From Arthrobacter celericrescens (lineage in GTDB: Bacteria; Actinomycetota; Actinomycetes; Actinomycetales; Micrococcaceae), in contig NZ_QYLP01000023.1 of assembly GCF_003614925.1 (NCBI RefSeq), positions 1 through 64,000 of the forward strand: a stretch of DNA of 64,000 nucleotides. Reading direction: 5' to 3'. This document shows, one piece after another, positions 57,230 through 64,000 of the stretch; the stretch's first letter is position 1; each line of letters starts with the position of its first letter. A program made the translations under genes and the position numbers. The notes under the pieces are model-generated. The model saw nothing but the letters and a program-made list of their open reading frames with translations. It searched no databases and had not been told where the DNA came from.

Positions 57230-57533
57230 ACTTCTCCTGCATCATTGCGGGTGTAACCGGTCGGTGGTCACAGTGTGTAAGAACGGCCGGGACAAACACA
57301 AATCTTTGTGTCGACCGTCACAATGACTGTCGTCACGTGAAGTCCACCTTCGCCCGCAACCCGCTCCAGCGTGCTATTGGACGGGCCGCGGCAGGCCTCC
57401 GGAACGGTGAAGCCGTGAATCCCCGGCCGGTCCACATAGAATGTTGTGGGGCGTCAGCCAGGCCCCCGTTCCGGCGGGGCCGGGACACTCACCACAGCTA
57501 CACGGCAACCGGCGTTAGGTTTTGGGTTTTCAA
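57230..57533. other. 304-bp divergent region between pyc and the ParA-like gene
   Basis: It holds the pyc leader and a palindrome (57296-57311). A GC-rich middle follows, with several open but unsupported frames. An AT-rich run (TTAGGTTTTGGGTTTTCAAG) sits directly before the ParA-like gene, with no clear Shine-Dalgarno. I see no RNA gene or terminator. Confidence 0.5.
57296..57311. promoter_or_regulatory. 16-bp palindrome upstream of pyc
   Basis: ACACAAATCTTTGTGT has 7-bp perfect arms (ACACAAA/TTTGTGT) around a 2-base centre. It lies 67 bp upstream of the pyc ATG, in the position expected for an operator. The nearby GTCACAATGACTGTCGTCAC on the other side adds a looser GTCA/TGAC pattern. No known regulator motif is recognised. 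Confidence 0.5.
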
Positions 57534-58385
57534 GTGCAAGTAGTCAGCATCAGCAGCCTCAAGGGCGGCGTGGGCAAGACCTCCGTGACGACGGGACTGG
57601 CATCGGCGGCTCTGGCTGCCGGCATTCCCACCCTGGTTGTGGACCTTGATCCCCACGCGGACGCAACCACCGCACTGGGCGTCCAGCCCGCCGGGCAGCT
57701 CGACATCGGGCGGATGCTCAAGAACCCCCGCAAGGCCCGCCTGAACGAGAACGTGGCGGCAAGCGGCTGGGTCGGCCAGATCCCGGCCGGAACCGGCTCC
57801 CCCGCCCTCGCCAACGGCCACGCCGTCCTGGATGTCGCCGTCGGCTCCGCGTACACGGGCATCTACGACCGGCCCGACCTCGGGCGCCGCGACCTCCGCC
57901 GCCTTTCGGCAGTACTGGCCGGCGCCGGTTCCTACCAGCTCGTCCTGGTGGACTGCCCGCCGTCGCTGAACGGACTCACCCGCATGGCCTGGAACGCGAG
58001 CAACCGCGTGGTCCTGGTGGCCGAACCAGGACTCTTCTCCGTCGCCGGCACGGAACGCACCATGCGTGCCATCCAGCTCTTCCGCCAGGAGTTCGCCCCG
58101 CAGCTGTCCCCGGCGGGCATCGTGGCGAACCGGGTGCGCAGCGGATCCTCCGAGCACGGCTTCCGCCTCGCCGAGATGGAATCGATGTTCGGCGAACTCC
58201 TGCTGACCCCGCACATCCCCGAGCAGGCAAACTGGCAGCAGATCCAGGGCGCCGCGCACGCCGTGCACCACTGGCCGGGCGATTCCGCCAAGGGCACCGC
58301 GAAGCTGTTCGACACGCTCCTGGAGAACCTGCTCGCCTCGAACGGCCATGCCCCTTCGAACGGCCAGCGCGAACGCCGCCGCTGA
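57534..58385 (+). CDS. ParA/MinD-like P-loop ATPase
   Basis: A 283-residue deviant-Walker ATPase. KGGVGKTS (residues 10-17) carries the signature lysine. VVDLDPHADATTALG is the switch/A' region, and LVLVDCPPSLNGLTR holds Walker B. The fold is complete to about residue 255, and the tail is polar. Related orphan ParA proteins take part in positioning polar or septal cargo, but no ParB gene or parS site is nearby, so cargo is unknown. The GTG at 57534 gives the standard N terminus; a TTG at 57522 is in frame upstream. A terminator follows. Confidence 0.88.
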   Translation: MQVVSISSLKGGVGKTSVTTGLASAALAAGIPTLVVDLDPHADATTALGVQPAGQLDIGRMLKNPRKARLNENVAASGWVGQIPAGTGSPALANGHAVLDVAVGSAYTGIYDRPDLGRRDLRRLSAVLAGAGSYQLVLVDCPPSLNGLTRMAWNASNRVVLVAEPGLFSVAGTERTMRAIQLFRQEFAPQLSPAGIVANRVRSGSSEHGFRLAEMESMFGELLLTPHIPEQANWQQIQGAAHAVHHWPGDSAKGTAKLFDTLLENLLASNGHAPSNGQRERRR

Positions 58386-58429
58386 CGCCGCGCCATTACG
58401 GCACGGACGACGCCGCCACTTTCCAAACG

Positions 58430-58464
58430 AAGAAAGCCGCCTTCCGGTGGAAGGCGGCTTTCTT
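58430..58464. terminator. Bidirectional terminator between the ParA-like and MerR genes
   Basis: A perfect 16-bp stem, AAGAAAGCCGCCTTCC (58430-58445) with GGAAGGCGGCTTTCTT (58449-58464), has a 3-base loop. The AAGAAA/TTTCTT ends provide T-rich tails in both directions. It separates two convergent genes. Confidence 0.88.
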
Positions 58465-58483
58465 GTTGTCAGTGGGGCTCCGG

Positions 58484-59077
58484 CTAGCCGGTGCGACGGG
58501 CCGAGCGGCGCTTGCTGAGTTCGTCGTCGGGGAAGGTCTGTTCGGCGGCGTGTTCGCTGGGGAGTTGGGCGAGGCTGCCTTCCACTTCGCGCCAGACGCG
58601 TCCGACGGCGATGCCGAAGACGCCCTGCCCGCCCTGGACGAGGTCGATCACCTCGTCGGCGGAGGTACATTCGTAGACGCTCGCGCCGTCGCTCATCAGG
58701 GTGATCTGCGCGAGGTCCTCGACGCCGCGCTCACGCAGGTGCTCGACGGCGGTGCGGATCTGCTGGAGGGAGACGCCGGTGTCCAGGAGGCGCTTGACCA
58801 CCTTCAGGACCAGGATGTCGCGGAAACCGTAGAGTCGCTGCGATCCGGAACCGGCGGCGCCGCGCACGGCGGGCTCGACCAGGCCGGTGCGCGCCCAGTA
58901 GTCGAGCTGGCGGTAGGTGATGCCCGCAGCCTTGCACGCGGTGGGGCCACGATAGCCTGCGTCTTCGTCGAGGACCGGCAGGTCCTCGGTGAAAAGAAGA
59001 CCCTGGGCACCGCTAGCGGGCGCAGCAACACCAATCGAGGCCTGCTTCAGCTCGCCTGCTTCGCCTTTGGGACTCAC
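58484..59077 (-). CDS. MerR-family regulator (Rv1830-like)
   Basis: A 197-residue regulator with one MerR helix-turn-helix (about residues 48-115). YRGPTACKAAGITYRQLDYW is the recognition part, and the wing region contains the SQRLYGFRDILVLKVVKRLL segment. The rest is a dimer helix and a conserved C-terminal domain without obvious cysteines for metal. It occupies the place of Rv1830 in the gcvH-garA-1828-1829-1830 block. The GTG at 59077 follows AAGGAGG at five bases. Upstream frames to 59134 lack support. Its own control region (59078-59317) has repeats that may be targets. Confidence 0.88.
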   Translation of the reverse strand: MSPKGEAGELKQASIGVAAPASGAQGLLFTEDLPVLDEDAGYRGPTACKAAGITYRQLDYWARTGLVEPAVRGAAGSGSQRLYGFRDILVLKVVKRLLDTGVSLQQIRTAVEHLRERGVEDLAQITLMSDGASVYECTSADEVIDLVQGGQGVFGIAVGRVWREVEGSLAQLPSEHAAEQTFPDDELSKRRSARRTG

Positions 59078-59317
59078 GTGACCCTCCTTGTCCGAAGTTC
59101 CCCTGGGGATGGCGCATGCACAACAGACACGCATGGAACGTCAAACGTGTAATTTCAGACGTGTCCGCACTCTCCAGTGTGAGCCACGCCCGCTGTGCAT
59201 GCAACGGGAACTTGATACCTCCGACGTTAGGCGCGCAGAGGCCCAAGGTCAAAGACGCTTGGGGCAATTTCACGTCGTGTCGAAACTTTCACCTTCGGCT
59301 TTAACGTTAGGAAGCCG
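59078..59317 (-). promoter_or_regulatory. Control region of the MerR gene with repeated elements
   Basis: This 240-bp gap is less GC-rich than its surroundings. It contains direct repeats ACGTGT at 59146-59151 and 59160-59165 (14-bp interval), an oppositely oriented GACACG at 59127-59132, and a 9-bp inverted repeat GCATGCACA (59115-59123) with TGTGCATGC (59195-59203). TTGACG (minus strand, 59139-59144 region) is a possible -35. No open frame is supported. Confidence 0.45.
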
Positions 59318-59821
59318 TCAGCCTTCGAAGTCTTCGGGTTCCACGTCGTCGAGGAACTCCCGGAAGCGGCGCATTTCGCGTTCCTCGTCCACACTCGGGC
59401 CCGGCTCGGCCTCTTCCCCTTCGTCGTGCTCGGTGATCCGGACGCCGGCTTCTTCCATCACGGCGTCGGCGCACCAGATGCGGCACTTCGCGCGCAATGC
59501 CAGGGCCAGCGCATCCGAAGCCCGCGAGCTGACCGTGGTGCCGTCGTCGAACTGGAGCTGGCCGTAGAAGATGTTGTCCTCGACGGCGACGATGTTCACG
59601 CTGACGATCGCGTGGCCGAGGGCCTCGACCACGTCCACGAGGAGGTCGTGGGTCATTGGCCGCGGCGGAACGACGCCCTGCTGGGCCAGGGCGATGGCGC
59701 TGGCCTCCGGTGTGCCGATCCAGATGGGCACGTGCCGTTCCCCCTGGATCTCCTTGAGGAGGACCAGCGGCTGGTTGGACGGGAGCTCGATCCTCACCCC
59801 GACAATCTCGACTTCGATCAT
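59318..59821 (-). CDS. Bifunctional nuclease family protein (DUF151)
   Basis: A 167-residue protein of the BFN/DUF151 family (Rv1829 in M. tuberculosis). MIEVEIVGVRIELPSNQPLV opens it, PIWIGTPEASAIALAQQG is the most conserved stretch, and FYGQLQFDDGTTVSSRASDALALALR closes the domain. An acidic tail follows (EHDEGEEAEPGPS). Plant members have nuclease activity, but bacterial function is unproven. The ATG at 59821 overlaps the ftsR stop as ATGA, so translation is coupled. Confidence 0.9.
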   Translation of the reverse strand: MIEVEIVGVRIELPSNQPLVLLKEIQGERHVPIWIGTPEASAIALAQQGVVPPRPMTHDLLVDVVEALGHAIVSVNIVAVEDNIFYGQLQFDDGTTVSSRASDALALALRAKCRIWCADAVMEEAGVRITEHDEGEEAEPGPSVDEEREMRRFREFLDDVEPEDFEG

Positions 59822-60543
59822 GACGATTCCATGCGCGAGATCCGGTCCTGCACCAGGGCCCGGTGCAGGGTGAGGCAAAGTTCGCTGATTTCCCGGGCCG
59901 CTTCCGCGGCACGCGACTGCGAGGCCGCGTCCTTGCGGGACATCAGCGGCGCCACCGCGCGTTCCACCAGCCCGAACTCGCGGTCCGCGGCCGCCTGGAA
60001 GGGGCGCAGGTGCCGCGGCTCCAGGCCGTGGCTTTCAAGCTGCACGCAGGCGCGCGCCACCTGCAGGGAGTGCTCGTCGAACTTGCCGTTGACGTGGCTG
60101 ATCAGACCGAAGTCCAGCAGGGACTGCAGGAGCGGAACGCTGGCGCCGGACTCGGTGCGGAGCTGTTCCTCGCTGAGGGCCCGTGCCCTGCCGTGAATTT
60201 CGGCCGCGAGTTCATCGGAGACGATCCGCGGGGAAACGGTCACGCCCGGCGGTAGGTTCTCCGGGCGTTCGCCGCGGTCGATCGCGTCGAGGTAGTCCTT
60301 GATGACCTTCAGCGGCAGGTACTGGTCGCGCTGCAGCGCCAGGACGAAGCGCAGGCGTTCCACGTCGCTTTCCGCGTACTGGCGGTACCCGGCGGGGGTC
60401 CGCTTGGGGTTGATCAGTCCCTTTTCTTCAAGGAAGCGGATCTTCGACGCCGTCATCGCGGGAAAGTCGTCGCTCAGCTGGGCGAGGACCTCGCCGATAT
60501 TCAGGACCTGGGGTCCACGCCGTTCCGGCTGGGCAATTGCCAC
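59818..60543 (-). CDS. ftsR: MerR-family cell-division regulator FtsR
   Basis: A 241-residue regulator with an N-terminal MerR-type helix-turn-helix (about 15-85: LNIGEVLAQLSDDFPAMTAS, then FLEEKGLINPKRTPAGYRQY). The C-terminal half is helical and lacks metal-binding cysteines. FtsR of Corynebacterium activates ftsZ, and Rv1828 is the M. tuberculosis counterpart. Position beside garA supports the assignment. The start is a GTG at 60543 with GGAG about nine bases upstream. It ends in an overlap with the DUF151 gene. Confidence 0.92.
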   Translation of the reverse strand: MAIAQPERRGPQVLNIGEVLAQLSDDFPAMTASKIRFLEEKGLINPKRTPAGYRQYAESDVERLRFVLALQRDQYLPLKVIKDYLDAIDRGERPENLPPGVTVSPRIVSDELAAEIHGRARALSEEQLRTESGASVPLLQSLLDFGLISHVNGKFDEHSLQVARACVQLESHGLEPRHLRPFQAAADREFGLVERAVAPLMSRKDAASQSRAAEAAREISELCLTLHRALVQDRISRMESS

Positions 60544-60560
60544 AGGCAGGTACTCCGGAT

Positions 60561-61037
60561 TCAGGCCTGCCCTGCAGCGCGCGCAGGGCTCAGGTAGAAG
60601 GTGAGTCGGAACTTACCGATCTGGACTTCGCTGCCGTTCTTCAGCTGCACGCTGTCCACGCGGTCGTGGTTGACGTAGGTGCCGTTGAGGCTGCCGGTGT
60701 CCACCACTTCGAAGCCGCCGGCGGTGCGGTGGAATTCGACGTGCTTGCGCGAGACGGTGACGTCGTCGAGGAAGATGTCGGCATCCGGGTGGCGGCCCGC
60801 CGTCGTGCTGTCCGAGTCCAGCAGGAAACGGGCGCCGGCGTTCGGACCGCTGTGGGCGATCAGGAGCGCTGATCCCGGGGGCAGGGCGTCCACGGCCGCG
60901 CGCTCTTCGGCGAGCAGCCGCGGGGTGACACCGGGTTCGCTGCTGATGGGGGTGAGCTGGATCGAGGTGGTCTCCGACGTCGGCTGATCCAGTCCTTCGG
61001 ACCGGCCCGGGACCGGGTTCTGTTCGCCGCCAACCAT
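60561..61037 (-). CDS. garA: FHA-domain metabolic switch protein GarA/OdhI
   Basis: A 158-residue forkhead-associated protein. The N-terminal tail has the phosphorylation motif ETTS at residues 22-25. The FHA domain spans about 75-145, with AGRHPDADIFLDDVTVSRKH and DTGSLNGTYVN holding the phosphothreonine-binding residues. In mycobacteria and corynebacteria the unphosphorylated form inhibits 2-oxoglutarate dehydrogenase and adjusts glutamate metabolism, and Ser/Thr kinases switch it off through the ETT site. GAGGAGG precedes the ATG at 61037. It is followed by ftsR and preceded by gcvH, the conserved order. Confidence 0.94.
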   Translation of the reverse strand: MVGGEQNPVPGRSEGLDQPTSETTSIQLTPISSEPGVTPRLLAEERAAVDALPPGSALLIAHSGPNAGARFLLDSDSTTAGRHPDADIFLDDVTVSRKHVEFHRTAGGFEVVDTGSLNGTYVNHDRVDSVQLKNGSEVQIGKFRLTFYLSPARAAGQA

Positions 61038-61118
61038 GGAAATCCTCCTCATCCGCCGGCGCCTCCCACAGACGCCGGTTCGCTTCTGCCCGGTTCCGCC
61101 GGGCCAAACGGGTTGCTG

Positions 61119-61161
61119 GTCCGGCCGGTTCTCCGTTGCGGGAGAACCGGCGTGTCGGACC
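61119..61161 (-). other. Hairpin between gcvH and garA
   Basis: GCCGGTTCTCC (61124-61134) pairs with GGAGAACCGGC (61141-61151). An outer GGTCCG (61119-61124) with CGGACC (61156-61161) competes with it. No T tract follows on the minus strand, so it is more likely an mRNA-processing or attenuating structure than a terminator. Confidence 0.45.
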
Positions 61162-61169
61162 AGATGTTT

Positions 61170-61556
61170 TTAGCCTACCTGCTGTTCGTACTCGGATGCA
61201 CTGAGCAGCGACTCGACGGCGTCAGCTTCCGCGAGCTTGATCTCCAGGAGCCAGCCGTCACCGTAGGGATCGGAGTTGATCAGGGCCGGATCGCTGTCCA
61301 GCGCGTCGTTACGGGCGATGACTTCGCCGCTCACCGGGGCGTAAATGTCGCTGACGCTCTTGGTGGACTCAACCTCGCCCACCACCTCGTTGCCAGTGAT
61401 GGTGGTGCCGGGTTCGGGCATCTGGACGTAGACAACGTCACCCAGGGCGTCCTGCGCGAAGTCGGTGATGCCGATGCGGACGACGCCATCGGAGTTGGGG
61501 GCAGCCACCCATTCGTGCTCGGCGGTGTAGGAGAGATCGGCAGGAATGTTGCTCAT
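61170..61556 (-). CDS. gcvH: Glycine cleavage system H protein
   Basis: A 128-residue lipoyl carrier protein that shuttles the methylamine group of glycine between the P, T and L proteins. The lipoyl lysine is Lys66 in GEVESTKSVSDIYAPVSG. SYTAEHEWV at the start and DGWLLEIKLAEADAVESLLS near the end are typical. No gcvT or gcvP is nearby; in Actinobacteria gcvH often sits alone with garA, as here. The ATG at 61556 has AAAGG before it, and TATACT (61622-61627) is a good -10 about 60 bases further up. Confidence 0.96.
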   Translation of the reverse strand: MSNIPADLSYTAEHEWVAAPNSDGVVRIGITDFAQDALGDVVYVQMPEPGTTITGNEVVGEVESTKSVSDIYAPVSGEVIARNDALDSDPALINSDPYGDGWLLEIKLAEADAVESLLSASEYEQQVG

Positions 61557-61621
61557 CGGTCGCCTTTCATCTGGACGTTGAGGACCACGACGGCGAAGCA
61601 GGCTTCCGCGCCGCCGCTGAA

Positions 61622-61661
61622 AGTATAGGCACATTCCTCCCGCCTCCCCAGAGGTCTCTGG
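61622..61661 (-). promoter_or_regulatory. gcvH promoter with overlapping palindrome
   Basis: On the minus strand TATACT (61622-61627) is a strong -10 for gcvH. The -35 position falls within the palindrome CCAGAGGTCTCTGG (61648-61661), which has 6-bp perfect arms around GT and could be a repressor site. The divergent fpg-like gene starts 57 bp beyond it and may share control. Confidence 0.5.
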
Positions 61662-61718
61662 AATGATGGGCGCAAGAGGGTCCGCCCTGCCAGAAGGTTC
61701 CCTTGGAGGAGCATCGCC

Positions 61719-62660
61719 ATGCCTGAACTTCCAGAACTCACGGCCCTGGCCGCCTACCTCGATGCGCGCCTGGCGGGCGCCACGGTGGTGAGCCTGCAGT
61801 TCCCCACCCGCTTTGCGCTGAAGAGCAAGGGCTTCGATCCGGAAAGCCTTGCCGGCAGGACTGTCAGACGTGTGCATCGGCGTGGCAAGTTCCTGGTGTT
61901 CCAGACGTCAGCGGCCACCGATTCGGCCGAATACGCGGACGAAGGCGGCGCGTTGAGCATCGTGGTCAGTTTCGCCAAGGCCGGTTGGCTGCTTTTGTCC
62001 GGGAAGCTTTCCGGGCTCAAGGATGCTCCGGAGCCGGAGTCCGGGAGCATGGCCGCCGCGGGATACGTCTCCGCCCGTTTCCGCTTCAGCAACCACGGCA
62101 CGGACTTCGGGGTGGACCTCACGGACGAGGGCAGGTGGAAGGGCCTGGCCGTCTTCATCGTGCATGACCCGGAAGAGGTTTCGGGTATCGCCGAGCTCGG
62201 ACCCGAAGCCCTCGACCCGGAGTTCACGCTCGAGGAGTTCACGCACCTGTTCACGTCCCGTCAGCGGACCAAGGACATCATCAGGGACCAGAAGCGGATT
62301 GCCGGCATCGGCAACGGCTACAGCGACGAGATCCTGCACGCGGCCAAGTTGTCTCCGCTCGCCCCGGGCGCGTCCCTGGACGCCGAGGCCGTTGGCCGGC
62401 TCTACGCGACCATGCGCGGGCTCCTGGGAGATGCCACCGAAGCGCTGGACGGTCTGGCGCCGGATAAACTCAAGGCCGCCAAGAAGGAGTCCATGGCGGT
62501 CCACGGCCGCACCGGTGAAAGCTGCCCCGTCTGCGGCACCACCATCCAGGAACTGGCGTACGTGGGAACATCCTTCCAATACTGCCCCGGCTGCCAGAGC
62601 GGCGGGGAGATCCTCAAACGGCCCGCGGGACGCGGCACGGGAGAGGAGCCGGCAGACTGA
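61719..62660 (+). CDS. Fpg/Nei family DNA glycosylase
   Basis: A 313-residue base-excision repair enzyme with AP-lyase activity. The N terminus MPELPEL supplies the catalytic Pro2 and Glu3, and RRGKFLVFQ has the essential lysine. The helix-two-turns-helix region is IRDQKRIAGIGNGYSDEILH. The zinc finger is CPVC with YCPGC, 21 residues apart. PELPEL with IGNGYSDEIL points to an Fpg-like rather than MutM-proper member, so oxidised-base preference is open. GGAGGAG precedes the ATG. It diverges from gcvH. Confidence 0.92.
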   Translation: MPELPELTALAAYLDARLAGATVVSLQFPTRFALKSKGFDPESLAGRTVRRVHRRGKFLVFQTSAATDSAEYADEGGALSIVVSFAKAGWLLLSGKLSGLKDAPEPESGSMAAAGYVSARFRFSNHGTDFGVDLTDEGRWKGLAVFIVHDPEEVSGIAELGPEALDPEFTLEEFTHLFTSRQRTKDIIRDQKRIAGIGNGYSDEILHAAKLSPLAPGASLDAEAVGRLYATMRGLLGDATEALDGLAPDKLKAAKKESMAVHGRTGESCPVCGTTIQELAYVGTSFQYCPGCQSGGEILKRPAGRGTGEEPAD

Positions 62661-62683
62661 GTGCCTCTGCCATGATGGGTGCC

Positions 62684-63280
62684 ATGACAGAACAAGCGCC
62701 AGTACCCCCTAAGAAAAAAGGCAACTGGGGCGCCAAGATCATCCTGATCCTTGTCGCGTTGGTCTTCGCCGTCATCTCCTACTTCGCCCTCGCCGCCTTC
62801 CTCCCCCGCTGGTGGTCGCAGACCATTGGGCAGCAGGTCAACGGCAGCATTTCCGCCGGGATCCTGGCCGGCATGTTCTACGGCTTCGTCTTCACCTTCG
62901 CCGCGGCCCTCGTGGCGCTGATCGGGCTGAACAGGAAGGTGGGCTGGCCCTTCAAGATCGCGCTCGTGGTGCTCGGCGTCGCGATCTCGACCCCGAACCT
63001 GCTGACCCTCTCCATCGCGCTCGGCACCAGCAACGCTGCGCACGCCGGCGAGCGGGTCCTCGACGTCGACGCGCCCGGATTCCGCACGGCCTCACTCGTG
63101 GCGGCAATTGCCGGGTTCGTGGCGGCAGTGGTGTTGGTGGTCCTGGTCCAGATGTGGCGCAGCCGCGGAAAGAAGATGAAGACGCTACAGCAGGCCGAGA
63201 GGGACCGGCTCAAGGCGGAAAAGGAAGCGGGACAGGCGGGAGCCGGCCAAACCGACGTCGACGACGCGGAGCAGCAGTAA
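62684..63280 (+). CDS. Hypothetical membrane protein with a charged tail
   Basis: A 198-residue protein with four hydrophobic segments (about 20-44, 60-85, 90-110 and 137-160) and a long basic-acidic helix at the end (KKMKTLQQAERDRLKAEKEA). The amphipathic SLALGTSNAAHAGERVLDVD-like loop is outside. I do not recognise the family. The ATG at 62684 is 23 bases after the glycosylase stop and is chosen over one at 62672. CATGAT lies seven bases before it, another possible leaderless signal. A MarR gene follows after 108 bases. Confidence 0.75.
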   Translation: MTEQAPVPPKKKGNWGAKIILILVALVFAVISYFALAAFLPRWWSQTIGQQVNGSISAGILAGMFYGFVFTFAAALVALIGLNRKVGWPFKIALVVLGVAISTPNLLTLSIALGTSNAAHAGERVLDVDAPGFRTASLVAAIAGFVAAVVLVVLVQMWRSRGKKMKTLQQAERDRLKAEKEAGQAGAGQTDVDDAEQQ

Positions 63281-63324
63281 GGCGGCAGAACCTGCCCGGG
63301 CTGGATGTACGGCGCGCGTCGCCG

Positions 63325-63350
63325 TAGAATATTAGTTGCATGCGCTGCAT
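63325..63350 (+). promoter_or_regulatory. Promoter and possible operator of the MarR gene
   Basis: TAGAAT (63325-63330) is a near-consensus -10. Over the expected transcription start lies TTGCATGCGCTGCAT (63336-63350), with TGCA/TGCA arms, in a stretch that is AT-rich for this genome. MarR repressors often bind palindromes there, but the arms are short. Confidence 0.4.
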
Positions 63351-63388
63351 ATATGGTTGCGCGCACTATCGGCAGGAGTTACGGGAAC

Positions 63389-63835
63389 ATGGGCATCAAG
63401 GACGACGCCGTCGAAGTCCGGGCGCAGGGCTGGCGGACGCTTGCCGCACTGCACGGGACCATCGAGGCGGCGCTGGAGAAGGCACTGCAGTCGGCCGCCG
63501 GCCTCTCGGTGGTGGAGTACACCGTGCTCGACGCGCTCAGCCGCCAGGACGGTTGGCACATGCGCATGCAGCAGCTGGCCCGCGCCACCGCCCTGTCCAG
63601 CAGCGCCACCACGCGCCTGGTCAACCGCCTCGAAGACCGCGCGCTGCTCACCCGGATCCTCTGCGCGGACGACCGCCGCGGGATCTACACCGAACTGACC
63701 GACGCCGGGCAGAAGCTGCTGCTGGCCGCCCGGCCGGTGCATGACGAGGCGTTGGAGATGGCATTGGAAGAGGCCGGGGCGGTACCGGAACTGGAGCCGC
63801 TGGTGCGGGCGCTGGGCGCCCTGCAGGCGGTCTAG
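63389..63835 (+). CDS. MarR-family transcriptional regulator
   Basis: A 148-residue winged-helix regulator. The recognition region is MQQLARATALSSSATTRLVN and the wing DRRGIYTELTDAGQKLL. Dimerisation helices flank it at both ends. The ligand and targets are unknown; MarR proteins often control an adjacent efflux or resistance gene, but only a PhnA-like gene converges on it here. The ATG at 63389 has GGAG upstream at a long spacing. Earlier in-frame starts lie within the promoter. Confidence 0.88.
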   Translation: MGIKDDAVEVRAQGWRTLAALHGTIEAALEKALQSAAGLSVVEYTVLDALSRQDGWHMRMQQLARATALSSSATTRLVNRLEDRALLTRILCADDRRGIYTELTDAGQKLLLAARPVHDEALEMALEEAGAVPELEPLVRALGALQAV

Positions 63836-63841
63836 GCCTTA

Positions 63842-64000
63842 CTAGGCCTTTTTCACGACGCTTGACTTGAGCTGCATCGGGCCGAAGCCGTCCACCTTGC
63901 AGTCGATGTCGTGGTCGCCGAAGCCGTCCACGAGGCGGATGTTGCGGACCTTGGTACCCACCTTGATGGGCGTCGAGCTGCCCTTGACCTTCAGGTCCTT
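63842..64000 (-). CDS. PhnA/YjdM-like zinc-ribbon protein, 3' end
   Basis: Only the last 52 codons are inside the window; the gene continues past the right edge. [20 protein letters not shown] and the ending [17 protein letters not shown] match the C-terminal domain of PhnA/YjdM proteins, where a KD(L/A)KVKGSS and LKSEFVKK pattern is characteristic. The N-terminal zinc ribbon would be beyond the edge. Despite the PhnA name, the family is not a phosphonoacetate hydrolase by itself, and its function is unclear. It converges on the MarR gene with 6 bases between stops. Confidence 0.85.
   Translation of the reverse strand, partial: KDLKVKGSSTPIKVGTKVRNIRLVDGFGDHDIDCKVDGFGPMQLKSSVVKKA

Noticed and set aside
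61557-61621. Glycine riboswitch upstream of gcvH
   Set aside because: The leader from the predicted -10 to the start codon is only about 60 bases, too short for a glycine aptamer, and no such fold is evident.

Overview
The window comes from a high-GC Gram-positive chromosome. Gene content, gene order and GC-rich third codon positions point to the Micrococcaceae, most likely Arthrobacter or Pseudarthrobacter. The dcw cluster has no ftsA, and polyphosphate glucokinase, GarA, FtsR, Wag31 and the wag31-yggT-sepF-yggS-pgeF-ftsZ order are all actinobacterial. It is an ordinary core-genome region. I see no tRNA, rRNA, insertion sequence, prophage, integrase, attachment site, CRISPR array or replication origin, and no clear transferred island.

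Layout. 1-1302: a small helix-turn-helix regulator with a double palindromic operator, a divergent two-segment membrane protein, and a Nudix hydrolase. 1346-8932: nitrogen control (glnE, a type I glutamine synthetase), panB, a 54-residue protein, methionine aminopeptidase and polyphosphate glucokinase. 9047-12304: nrdR with candidate NrdR boxes, hisD, a membrane protein and a flavin reductase-like protein. 12353-18218 (minus): dnaE, a small membrane protein, an RluD-type pseudouridine synthase and lspA. 18313-37920 (minus): a complete dcw cluster, transcribed mraZ, rsmH, ftsL, ftsI, murE, murF, mraY, murD, ftsW, murG, murC, ftsQ, ftsZ, pgeF, yggS, sepF, yggT, wag31. It makes the peptidoglycan precursor and the septal machinery, and most of its joints overlap by 4-8 bases.

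38254-47521: a DUF3040 protein, DNA polymerase IV, a lipoprotein, a polyprenyl diphosphate synthase, an Rv2175c-type DNA-binding protein, a LysM/transglycosylase wall enzyme, a PASTA Ser/Thr kinase and a class II DAHP synthase. This resembles the M. tuberculosis Rv2165c-Rv2187 neighbourhood. 47590-53732: lipid and sugar metabolism, namely a lysophospholipid acyltransferase, two tandem alpha/beta hydrolases coupled to a membrane protein, a ROK glucokinase and a long-chain acyl-CoA ligase. 53834-61556: pyruvate carboxylase, a ParA-like ATPase, and the conserved block gcvH-garA-ftsR-DUF151-merR. 61719-64000: an Fpg/Nei DNA glycosylase, a membrane protein, a MarR regulator and the 3' end of a PhnA-like gene.

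The most interesting signals are regulatory. They are the operator pair of the small HTH gene, phased GTGG repeats before mraZ with two similar clusters nearby, paired NrdR-like boxes before nrdR, and seven genes whose start codon sits exactly six bases after a -10 hexamer, which predicts leaderless mRNAs. I found no convincing undescribed multigene system. The closest candidate is the tandem hydrolase and membrane-protein unit at 48413-50570.
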